From the NCBI GenBank assembly GCA_010093515.1, contig MU001691.1:28022-92021 (forward strand): DNA of 64,000 nt, given 5' to 3'. Positions 32,701 to 42,718 of the stretch are shown piece by piece. Source of the stretch: Lineolata rhizophorae (lineage: Eukaryota > Ascomycota > Dothideomycetes > Lineolatales > Lineolataceae). A program made the position numbers and the translations under genes. The first letter of the stretch is position 1. The number at the start of each line of letters is the position of its first letter. The notes beneath the pieces are model-generated. The model did no database searches. It was not told the DNA's origin and worked only from the letters and a program-made list of their open reading frames with translations.

Positions 32701-33385
32701 CTGTGCCGAAATGGAGGCTAAATTGGAAAAGAGAAAAGGCGGTATTGTTGGAGAGATGAGGGCAGAGACGAGAAGGTGAGAGGGAGGTCGGGCATTTTCG
32801 TAGAATGGCGCGCTCTACGCCAACGACGAGGACGAGGCCAGAAGTCAATCCTACCTGGAGAGGAGCTCGAGCCTCTGAGGCTGTGAAGCCGTATGGGAGT
32901 CCCATTTAGTGGATCCGGGGACGGATCTTGGGCCTCATCGCTGAAACTTGACAATTTCTGATGAGGTGGCGCGGGACTGCGCCGCGGCGAGTGAGCAAGT
33001 GCCTGAGTAGTCCTGAGCAGAATTGAGCGGAAGCTGAGCTGGCCTGAGTCACAGGGCGATGGGTCACGCGAAGAAGGGGTGTGTTAGGGGGGGGGGGGTG
33101 GCGTGTGGATTGAGATAGCATAAAACTTTGTTTTGTTGGTAAGCACGCCCTTTAACTCCTGCATTGACGGGACACTTAAAGAAGCGCTTGTATTAGGTCC
33201 GGCTTTCTGCCTAGTTAAGTTGCCTGCCAAGTTGCTCCGCACGATGAAGGCGGAGCACAAATTTCTAACATTACACTTTCGCTTTAATTCCATCTCCCCG
33301 ATACACTACACATGCAGTTCGTTAAATCCAGCCCACAAAAGCAAACTTCGACGCCGCCGGGCTCCCCACCCATGATTAGCCGACA
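32700..33385. other. intergenic region
   Basis: No supported gene. It includes a 12-nt G run near 33087-33098 and the probable 3' UTR of RNH201. Short frames on both strands at 33084-33375 overlap and carry no domain. Confidence 0.4.
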
Positions 33386-34528
33386 TCAAAACACTCCCTC
33401 GGCAACCCTCCGCCCATACCAGCCCGACAGCTCGTCGCCATCGTCCGCCTCGACAGCCCCTCCGGAGCCGATGGCCGCGCTGGAACCAGGCCCAATGGCA
33501 AAGAAATCCGTCATCCTCCTCTCGTCGTCATCCTCGTCGTCCTCGGGCCAGTCCACCCCGACGGCCGAGCCCGCGCTCCCCTCCTCGAGCATGTCCCTGG
33601 CCGTGCTCCAGCTGAAGCGACACTCGGCGCCCCAGCCGAACAGCGGATCCATGTTCCGCCTCAGCCAGGCCGAACACCTCGCGTCGGACGGATAGCCCGA
33701 GCCCCAGCCCGTCTCCGCCGCGACCGCCGCGCCGTCCCCCGCGTACGCGCCGTAGCACACGTCCAGCGCGGCGTCCCTGGAGACCTTTGCGCAGACGGAG
33801 GCGGCGCTGACGCAGGGATAGATGGCGTCGGCCTTGTTGGCGACGGTGACGCGCAGGTTGGGGAAGCGGGCGGCGAGGCGGGCCTGGTGGGCGGCGGGGG
33901 GCCCGAGGGCGTCGACGAAGACGGCGGCGACGGCGACGCCGCGGGCCAGCACGCCGGCGATCAGGCCGGCCGTCGCATCGGCGGCCTGGGCGTTGAGGTT
34001 GCGCGCGCCGCCGGCCGCGGCCGGCCGCAGCATGCCGGCCGCGATGGCCCGGGCCGACAGCGCCGCCGTGGCCCAGCCGCAGGTCCGGTGCAGGTCCGAG
34101 CCCGCGGTGCAGAGGGCGCGCATGAGCGAGGAGCGCGCGGCCGGCGTGAGCGCCTTGGAGTCGGCGAAGCGGTGCGTCGTGCGGAGGAGGGAGTCGTGCG
34201 AGGAAGCAGGCAGGTACAGGGCGGCGTAGACCATGGGGCCTGTCGGGAGTGGAGCGTCAGCAAGACTGTCCGGGTTGCGGCTCGGAAAGTGCTGTATAGT
34301 AGTGGGAGGAGGGGTGTACGTACCCAGGACGGGCCCTCGACCTGCCTCGTCAATGCCGAGCACGCATTCGGTCGTCGGGTCCTGCGCTATCACGTCGGGG
34401 ACCGGCGAGTAGTGCGTGTGCGTGCGGCCGGCCAGGATCTCGTCGCGGTCGATGGAAGGCGGGATGAAGACGCCCTCGGCCGGCGTCTCCAGCGCCAGGT
34501 CCTGCGGCTCCTCGGCGACGCCGTCCAT
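33386..34528 (-). CDS. RNH201: ribonuclease H2 catalytic subunit A
   Basis: Predicted 352-residue RNase HII-type enzyme that removes ribonucleotides from DNA and RNA from hybrids. Exons on the minus strand are 34324-34528 and 33386-34239. The 84-nt intron has a GTACGT donor, a CTGAC branch site and a GACAG acceptor, and splits the Gly codon of GPVLG-PMVYAAL. Catalytic residues can be placed as D60 and E61 (GIDEAGRGPV), D178 (VFVDALGPP) and D206 (KADAIYPCVSAASVCAKVSRD), the DEDD set of the family. The conserved GSGYPSD is present. The last ~60 residues are an acidic, low-complexity tail. The intron is a multiple of three and has no stop, so retention would add 28 residues inside the active-site region. 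Confidence 0.92.
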   Translation of the reverse strand: MDGVAEEPQDLALETPAEGVFIPPSIDRDEILAGRTHTHYSPVPDVIAQDPTTECVLGIDEAGRGPVLGTYTPPPTTIQHFPSRNPDSLADAPLPTGPMVYAALYLPASSHDSLLRTTHRFADSKALTPAARSSLMRALCTAGSDLHRTCGWATAALSARAIAAGMLRPAAAGGARNLNAQAADATAGLIAGVLARGVAVAAVFVDALGPPAAHQARLAARFPNLRVTVANKADAIYPCVSAASVCAKVSRDAALDVCYGAYAGDGAAVAAETGWGSGYPSDARCSAWLRRNMDPLFGWGAECRFSWSTARDMLEEGSAGSAVGVDWPEDDEDDDERRMTDFFAIGPGSSAAIGSGGAVEADDGDELSGWYGRRVAEGVF

Positions 34529-35045
34529 TGCGGTTGTTGCGGGTCAACGGGGGATGTGAGGCAGATGGCATGGAAATGCCGTGGTGGACGAGTGCGCCGG
34601 GCGACGCGTTGTCTACCTCGGAAGACGCGTCGCGGCGTAGGTGGTCCGCTTGGCGCGCCGTAGCGGCGTCGGCCAATAAGCGGGCGGGACACTGCCAAGG
34701 AAAGGTCCCCGTTGCACATTATATGAGGCCGAAGCACACAGAGAATAGCGGAATGGTGATTTCCATTTTTAAGCCAGTTCCTAGCCTGGCTGTTTCGTAG
34801 TACGCGGTGGGTGCTCTGAATGCCAACCTACAGCAGCAGTACCCATGACATCAACGCACTGTGCGCCGCCTGAGCCAGCTCTGCTCTGAACAGAACGAAC
34901 GCAACCATCGTTATGCCCCTAACGCAGGCAGTCTTCCATCCTACCGCACCCCAACCGCAAATCTTCAATTGCCCGCACCCTACATAAAGGGAACCGTAAA
35001 GCGCAGCCCCACCCTCCACCCCACCCCCCATGCCCTCCACCCTCC
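34529..35045. other. RNH201 promoter region and 3' end of the cofactor B gene
   Basis: 517 bp between two minus-strand genes. No gene supported. The part next to 34528 should be the RNH201 promoter. The part next to 35046 is C-rich on the + strand and likely the 3' UTR of the tubulin cofactor gene. Confidence 0.45.
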
Positions 35046-38000
35046 CTACAGTTCCTCCATCTCCTCCCCCCCCAGATCCGCCAGCGGCGCAAAGTCGCCG
35101 ACCTCGACCCTCTCGGGCCGGACGAAGACGCCGCGCCCCGGCCCGCCGCACTCGAAGTAGCGCCTCCCGCCGCCGGGCGCGCGGCCGTCGTTCTTGCCCA
35201 CGGGCTCGTCGAGCGCGACGCCGACCCAGGGTGCGCCCTCGCCGGCGCCGCCCGCGGCGGCCGAGGGGAGCTCGGGTACGGGGCCCACGTAGGCGACGGT
35301 GCCGCGACGGGCGTCGGTCTCGGCGGGGAGCAGCCGGCAGCGCTGGCCGGACGAGATGCCTGGTTTGCGGGGGGTCAGTTGAGGGGCGGAGGGACGGAGG
35401 GAAAGAAGAAAAGCTGGGCGCTGGGTGGTAGTTTTGCTGGTATGACGTAGAGTGTGGGCCGGTTCGGTGCGGCGAGGTTGGTAGGGCAAAGGCGGCGGAA
35501 GACGGAAAGGGGGTGAAGAACGGGTCCAAGGGTTGGCGTAGGCGAGTGGGTGACCGAGTGGGCGAGCGATAAGAGAGACAGAACGGGAGGTCTGCGCATC
35601 TAGCATGCCGTCCAACGTAGCGCAAGTCCGGTCTGCTGGGACCAACGGGGCGCAAAAAAAGGGGTCGGGGTGAGGACGACGGCCGACGTGCCCCAAGATT
35701 CTGCAGCGCGGCATAGGAAAGACAATCCCCGGGAGGGGGGCGGGGTGGGGGGTGGTTTGTTGCCGTGCATCTGCCACCCTCGTGAACGCGAACAATGGTG
35801 CGTGACCGGCCATTGTGTCCCCAGCCTCCGCCATGACGATGCAGACGCACGACATGAAGAGTGGGCTCGAATTTGCCCCCCTCCCCTCCCCCCAACCCCA
35901 GTATGCCTCATCTCGCCGTGCCGTGCCGCAGAACCGGAACACCTCGCATATACCATCTCGTCCCATCCGGCATCACCCGCCCCGTGTAACCGCGCGCCCC
36001 GTCTGCCCGCCAGCTGCGTCGCAACCGCGGCGCCCGCTCTGCCCTCGTGCGACTCGAAACCCAGCACCACCCGACCTCACCCGGCCTCTCCCTCCTCTTC
36101 CCGCTTTCCTTCCCCAACGAAACGGAGCGAAAAAGGGGAGAAATATGTGACCACTCGCCCAAACTCACCTCTCTCCTCGACCTCGCGCCACAGCGCGCGG
36201 ACCCGCTGCTCCTCGACGCCCGGCGCCTCCGGGTCGAACCGGCCCAGCTTCTGCGCCTTCTTCCACGCGAGCACGCTGTCGGCGCGCGCCTCGTACTCGC
36301 GCTCCGGCATCGTGTACTTGGCCACCGCCGACACGTCGGAGAAGTCGACGCGGGCGGCCGCGGGGCGCGTGTCCGTCACCTAGTTCGCGCCGGGGCGAAG
36401 ACGTTGCGTCGTTAGCCTTTCTGAACGTTAAAAACGTTGGAACGCTTGTTTTGAATCGATCGGGACAAGGGGTTCGCAAGTGAACCAAGGAAGTGCGTCT
36501 GTGTGCGTCGCAGGTTTTGTTTAGTCAGGTCGAGGTGTGCGATTGGAAATGCGAAAAGGCCTGCGGACGGATCTTTCGAGAGAAGATCTGGAATGCTTGA
36601 TGGCCCATGTTGTTCGGCATGGAACTGGGCAAGGGGGGGGGGGGGGGCAAGGGGAACGAGCGCCATCATGCATGCACGGTAGGCCGTGCGTCTCGGCAGG
36701 GCTGAAGAAGATGTGAGAGATGCAAGGCAATCCGGAAGCACACCCATAAAGCTCGAGGGTCAGGGCGTATGTCCGCGCGTGCATGTATGTGGTTGTGTGC
36801 GTGCGCAGATAAAGCATGGCAATGATGACAACAACATCAGTACATAACGCGAAAAAAAATAAAAATAAAAATAAAAAAAGGAGTCCTCGGCGAGCTAAGC
36901 TCAGCGCAAGGGCACCGCAACAACAGCCGGCTGGCCGCGGCAAACTGACACCATCAACAGAGAGAGAACATTCGACGCGGTTAGGGTTTCAGTCCGGCAC
37001 GGGCGTGATGAAATGACAAAACGGGCAACCGAGCGTGCTTGCCGCCAGCCAGCCGCAGCGCCATTTTCCCCTCCGCCCACACAGCCCCTGCGATAGCCGT
37101 CTCTATTATCGCAGTGTCTCTCCTCGTCCGAACGACCCGAAGGGAAAAGCGGCGGCGGCCACGGGCTACGCCGCCGGCGGATCAAAGCGGGCAAGAAGAA
37201 GCGACGTAATAGCTTGGCAGGGGCCGGAAACTGCAATGGGTCGTCCGTTCGGTCTGCGCCCCAACCTCGTCCCCCAGTCCCCGCGCCAAGTCCGGCGACG
37301 AACCGGGAAGCAAGGGCGGGTGCAACGGACACCATGTGGTTTCAAACGGGGCTGTAGGTTTGTGCAAACTGGGCCGAAAGGCGCGAATATGCGAGATCTG
37401 TGCAGGGTTCGCTAGGGCTTAAGACGGGGACCCCAAGCTATAGTTGAGCGTATAGATGGGTATTGATCGACGTGGCTGTGGATGGCGGAAAATTCGGGAC
37501 GAATAGAGAAAGCGTAGTAGTTCGAGGGGCAAGGCGGAAGCGAGAGAGGGAAAGGAGGAGGAGGAGAGGAGGAGGAGGAAGAGCAAAGGTGGAAGGGGAA
37601 CCGATATGGCGTGAAGACAGGTGACCACCGGAACGAAAACCGACAGGACAGGTGCCATGATGGGAGCGGCGGCCCATCAGGCGGCAACGGCCAGGGAGTG
37701 GCCGGGCGAGAGTTGCCGGGTGATGCGATATGGCGCACAGATAGCGTCTGACGGCTCTAGCTATACGCCCGCGAGTGGGCAGCTGGGCCGACGGAGATGC
37801 CCGAAACAGTACGCGTGATGGCGGCTGCTACTGGACGGGGCGGCTCTGTCGGAGATTTTACTCGGCGGGCGGGGGCGGTTTGGGGGGAAGGGGGGGGGGG
37901 GGGGGAAGAAGGATGATTGTCTTTTTATCTTCTAAAAGGAGGTATCTCACTTGGCTTACGGGGGGCTGCGGCTGCGACAGCAACAGAGAAAGGTAAAAAA

Positions 38001-38370
38001 ACAAAAATAAAAATAAAAATAAAAAATAGACGGGCGCTGATTGGACACGACCGGCGAATCGGAGAGAAGATTAAGGGGCGAAATAACAGAAGAAAAAAAA
38101 AAAAAGGGTTCCAGGGAAAAGGATCTGGCTCACATGGATCTCGGCGTACGGCTGCAGCGGGAAGGCGGCCAGGCAGGTGGAGTCCTCGTCGGCGGCCTCG
38201 AGGGCGACGGGGTCCCGCGACGCTACCCGCAGGCTGAGCTTCTGCGCGGCGGCCGGCACGCCGGTGATGGGCTCGAGGCGGGCCTTGAAGCGGGCGAGGG
38301 ACCAGGCGGGCGAGACGCGCCGCTCCGACGACGCGTTGGCCGAGACGACGTTGAGGGGCACGTCGGCCAT
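35046..38370 (-). CDS. ALF1: tubulin-folding cofactor B (Alf1/Alp11) with two very long introns
   Basis: Predicted 253-residue cofactor that binds alpha-tubulin during folding. Exons on the minus strand: 38134-38370 (ubiquitin-like domain, MADVPLNVVS to YAEIH), 36169-36379 (VTDTRPAAARVDFSDVSAVAKY, then a helical linker) and 35046-35359 (CAP-Gly domain). The CAP-Gly signature GKNDG falls at about residues 204-208, followed by RRYFECGG and RGVFVRPERV; the protein ends in acidic EEMEEL, like other cofactor B tails. All joints keep frame. Intron 1 is 1754 nt (GTGAGC donor, GGCTAAC branch, AACTAG acceptor) and intron 2 is 809 nt (GTGAGT donor, CTGAC branch, CCAG acceptor). Ordinary introns here are 46-103 nt. 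No exon-like or gene-like sequence was recognised inside either intron. Confidence 0.87.
36380..38133 (-). other. 1754-nt intron 1 of the cofactor B gene
   Basis: Non-coding. It contains runs of 15 G (36633-36647) and 16 G (37890-37905) and two nearly identical AAATAAAAATAAAA tracts at about 36851-36879 and 37995-38029. No open frame with a recognisable domain on either strand. Confidence 0.6.
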
Positions 38371-38770
38371 GGCTCGCACGGGCAGACGGCGGCCGCGGGA
38401 CGGCGGGTTGCGGCAGCGGTTGCGGAGGAAGGCCGTGAGGCGGCTGCGATCAGCTGAGAGAAGCTGGAGACCGGGCGCCGCGGCTGCAGAAGGAAGCTGG
38501 CCGGCTCGGGAGGAGGGGGGGGGAAAGAGAACTATCCGGGATGGCAAGTCGGGAACTTGGAAACGCGGCGGCGGGGTTGTTTTGCGGTTTGCAGGCCGCG
38601 GTTTGCTGGATGCTGGGCCTGCTGGCTGCCTGGGGGGGGAATCCGGTGGTGGTGAGTGGTTGAAGGCTTTGATGACAGCAGAAGCGCTGCGGACAGCCAA
38701 TGAGGGCGCGCGAGACCGGGGCCTGGTTGGAGCGAACTCGCGCCGCGCGCCCCCAGTTAGCGGCAGCCAA

Positions 38771-38819
38771 AGTCAGTCAATCAGTCAGTCAGTCGGTCAG
38801 TCAGTCAGTCAGTCAGTCC
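38771..38819. repeat. CAGT tetranucleotide microsatellite
   Basis: Imperfect CAGT units, about 400 bp upstream of the cofactor B start codon. Confidence 0.9.
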
Positions 38820-39376
38820 GTCCTGTGCTACAGGGAGACCGGAGCGTCGCGCGGAGGTGTACATAATACGGCGTACGGAGCGCTCCGTATGGATGGATGG
38901 CTGTGCATACGGCGCATCTCCAATCTCGAGGATCCACTCGTTGCGCCGCAAGGCCCCGGATCGAGTCATGTGAACGGCGAACAGGCTCTCCACAACTCGA
39001 CGCCGTTGACAACCACGACTCCCCGCGACAGCTGAAACAGGGCCGCGGCGGGCCAACGAGCGCGCGCGGGTCGTCCGTCGCAGCCTGCGTCCATGCCTCG
39101 GCAACGGTTCGAACGCGCTCCACCACGACCGAACCTTAGCATGGGGCATAGGTACGTACACTGACGGCCGAACGCCTCGGTTCCCAGCCGAGCACCTGTA
39201 TATGTACGTACGCCATATACGGCGCATGGGCAAGGGGCGGGGGAGCAGACGACGGTACATAGCGGGGCGTGCTTCGGCCTCTGCCTCAGAAGCGTCGCCG
39301 GCAAAGCTTCCAGAAAGCGCCCGGGTCAGCGGTCTACGTACGTAGTAGTAGTAGCAGCAGCAGTACTCCGTAGTAG

Positions 39377-39377
39377 T

Positions 39378-39443
<66 letters not shown>
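39377..39443. repeat. TAG trinucleotide microsatellite
   Basis: More than 20 TAG units; shorter TAG and CAG units precede it from 39343. On the minus strand it produces a spurious poly-Leu frame. Confidence 0.95.
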
Positions 39444-42400
39444 GTGGGTTGGGGCCTGGCCGGGCCGGCAGCTGACGGCGCGCCCATCACCACCACCATC
39501 TGGCATCGCCGTTGTTGCAGCCCGACAATCGCTGCCTGGGCAGAGCGCCCAAAAAAAAAAAAACACCCAAATAAACCTCCGCCTACAACGCCCGAAGGAA
39601 GGAATCACGCTTTTGCGACACGATGCGATTTGCTGCCCGCCTCGGCCCAAAAGAAAAAGAAATTGAAAAATAAAAAAGAAACACACATGCACACGCACAC
39701 GATGAAAAGAGATCCGACATGCCCGCCGGGGTCTCGCGCAGACTTGTCCGAACACCTACTTAGGTAGAACAGGCAGGCTCGAATGTGGTACATAGCAGTC
39801 AAAAGGACGTGATGACGGCGGCTTGTGGCTCCGCTCCTCACCCCCCCCGCACACATCCCGCTCGCCGCCCGCCAGACCATCCCCCACGCGCGTGTGCGTG
39901 TGTGTGTGTGGCGCCAGCCTCACGCTTGCGGCGGTCAATCACTCGGTCACTCAAGCCGCAAGTCACTCGAGCACTTGGTACATACCACTACGTACCAACG
40001 CCGACGGTGCACGGTACGTGCTGGGCTGTTCCCTCCTGCCCTTGCCTCACCATTATATGTATCCGTCCCCCGCCTGCCCCTCGAACCCGACGCCTCTTCC
40101 CTCATTTCATTATCATAGCGACGCAGGTAGTAATCTCCACTTCTTCCCCCCCCCCGCCTCCCCAGGTGAAATCGCGTCGTTTTGGCGATTTCCCGCGAGG
40201 GGCCTGCGGGACCCCCTTCCCTTCCCTTCCTCCCTCCTTCTTCCTCGCACGCGTGCCTCGCAGCGCCCCCCCGCCGTCGATGGCTCCAGCGTCTGCCCGC
40301 GCTTCTGGCCAATTCCTGTTTTTTTGCGCTTCGCTTCGCCTCGCCTCGCCTCGCTTTGCTTTGCACGGCGTTCTCTCATATAGGTAAGTAGGCAGGTAGC
40401 AGCGAAGTAGTAGTCGGTGCGCCTCAATGCCCCGAGATCGGGAACTGCTGTCTCCGGCGGGGGAAGAGGGGGCGGGGGAGGACGCGCGATGACAAGGGCG
40501 CGGGAACGACGCCATGACCAGGCGTTTTGCGTCGTCACCGGGTCTGGAAGTTCGCGCGTCCTTCTAACACCAGGCTGCGGCATCGAGCTATGTATCTTGG
40601 TTATCTAGATCTGGGCTGCCATTGCGTCAATCCATCACCCATCACGATCATCACGGCTGCAGATCGGGGCGCGTTTTGTGTGTTGTTCGAATGGCTAGAG
40701 CCTAGGCGCTCCACACGGTCCTCGGTAGTTGCCGGGCCTGCTACTTCGTATGTGGTCAGCCAGTGTTCCGTTAGCACCTCCGGCGCAGTTATGTAGGTCC
40801 GGACAGGAAACCTAGGTAGGACAGAAGAAGCCCGGGATTAGCCTAGCGGCGCCCAGCCAGCGCACCTGCTCACACGGGCAGGGGAGTTTGACGAAAACGA
40901 AGATGTCACTCCCTCCAAAGCCGAACGCGGCCAAAAGCCGGCCCTAGTGCCAATGTACCTCGGGGCTAGCTCAGCGCCCCCCTCCACCCCCCCCACCGCC
41001 CCCCAGATCGACCCGCAGGCCGGGTACCGTACGCCTCCACGACCACCCAACCTACGCACCTACGCACCTACCTACATGCGTAGCAGACACACGGACAGAC
41101 AGCCAGAAAGCCCAGACAGGGCCTCACCGCTCTTACGAGCAAGCGTTAGCTAGGGCTAGGTTCAGGGCCACTAGGCCGTGTATGTAGCTAAAGGGTTCCC
41201 GTGCGCGCTAAGGGCGGGGCGCAGGGCAAGGCAGGACAGGGCAGGCGGGATACGTGGTGCCTCGAGACTCGACATCTCGGGGTTGCGGGCTGTATCATCG
41301 TTTTAGTGCTAAGGATTTGATGAACGTCGCACTCGCCATCCGGGTCGCCCCCGGTCCAGCCCGCCCGCGAAAAGGAAAAAAAAACCTGCAGCATATCGCG
41401 GACGCGGCGCCGCGAGCGATCGATCGGTTCGTGAGTCGCACGTCACGAGCCCGTTCTCGCTCCTCTAGGGCGTGCAGCTGTGCAGGCCCAAGGTAGGGAA
41501 GAAAGAGGTAATCCGGTTGCGGGAAGGGAGCCTGCAACGCTATTTTATGATGACGAACGATGGCGGCGCGAGGCGGAGAAAAAGAAACCGTCAAGGCTAG
41601 AATTAGACGGCGGTAGTCGAGACCGAGGCATGCGACAATTTGAACTAGTGAATGTATAGTGGCGCTGAGGAAGGTTAATAGAAAGGGCTCGGCCGGCCGA
41701 AGGAAGGCTTGCAGCGGTGGCGGACGGGAGCGGGTACATACAGTACATACATAGGTACATACATAGCAACAATGGCGACATTTCTTGCCAACGCCAAAAG
41801 CAAGAGCGCAAGGGGGGAGATGGGGGCCCACAGCCCAGAGTAAGGACGCAAAAAGGGTTAGTTCGCAGGTTGAAGCCGGTGGAGCGAGTCAAGCGAGTGA
41901 ACGGTTCGGGTGTCGCGAGTCGCGGCCGCCAAGCGGCTCAGCCCTAGGCGTACCCAGTTCGCGGAAGAACAAAAAAAAAAAAAAAAAAAACAAAAGGAAT
42001 CGCAAAACGGTCCGAGACGGCCTTCGTGGGAACCCCTGATCCTGATTGACTGAACCTGAACCTGAACCGGCCTCAGATTTCTGGGTCGACTTTTGCTTTT
42101 GCTCTTCCTTCCAGCGCCGCTTTTCCGCTCCGGAGGTTGCTTTCCCGCATGGAACAGCCAAAGCAGAGAAACGAGAGCGGCGCCAACGGACGGCGAGTGC
42201 TCTGGCGGCAAGTCACGGGTGAACTCGAGGGGCGCAAGCAAAATGAAATAAAGTAAGGGAAGGCCTTAGCGTCAAACTCCCATATGGGACAAAGTGGGAG
42301 ATGCCGGCAGACCGGGGTTGAACGGCAAAGGGCGCTAAGGCGCGCGAGTCGAGGTGTCAGCAACGGGCGGCGGCGCACTTCTCGACTCGTTCGATCCATG

Positions 42401-42632
42401 TTCCGTTCACGGTCCCCCGGAGCAATAGCTTAGCAGTTTGCCTTGCGAACGCAGGATCTGTGCGTATGTATGTAGTTATGTTGGCGGCGGCGGCGGGCTT
42501 GGGCGGCCGCCGCAGATGGCGGCCACGAAACCGCCTCGCGGGCGCGCCAGGGCCGTTCTAGCGCCGCTGCTGCGAGCAGTGTGGGCCGAGGCGGCCGAAA
42601 AGCGCGTGCATCAGTTGTTTTGGACGCCAAAT

Positions 42633-42633
<1 letters not shown>

Positions 42634-42717
<84 letters not shown>
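42634..42717. repeat. 84-nt uninterrupted poly(C) tract
   Basis: Every base from 42634 to 42717 is C (G on the minus strand). It lies in non-coding DNA and generates spurious poly-Pro and poly-Gly frames. Confidence 0.97.

Positions 42718-42718
<1 letters not shown>

Noticed and set aside
38805-39755. 316-codon minus-strand open frame with poly-Leu
   Set aside because: The poly-Leu run is the TAG microsatellite read backwards and the rest lacks coding character.
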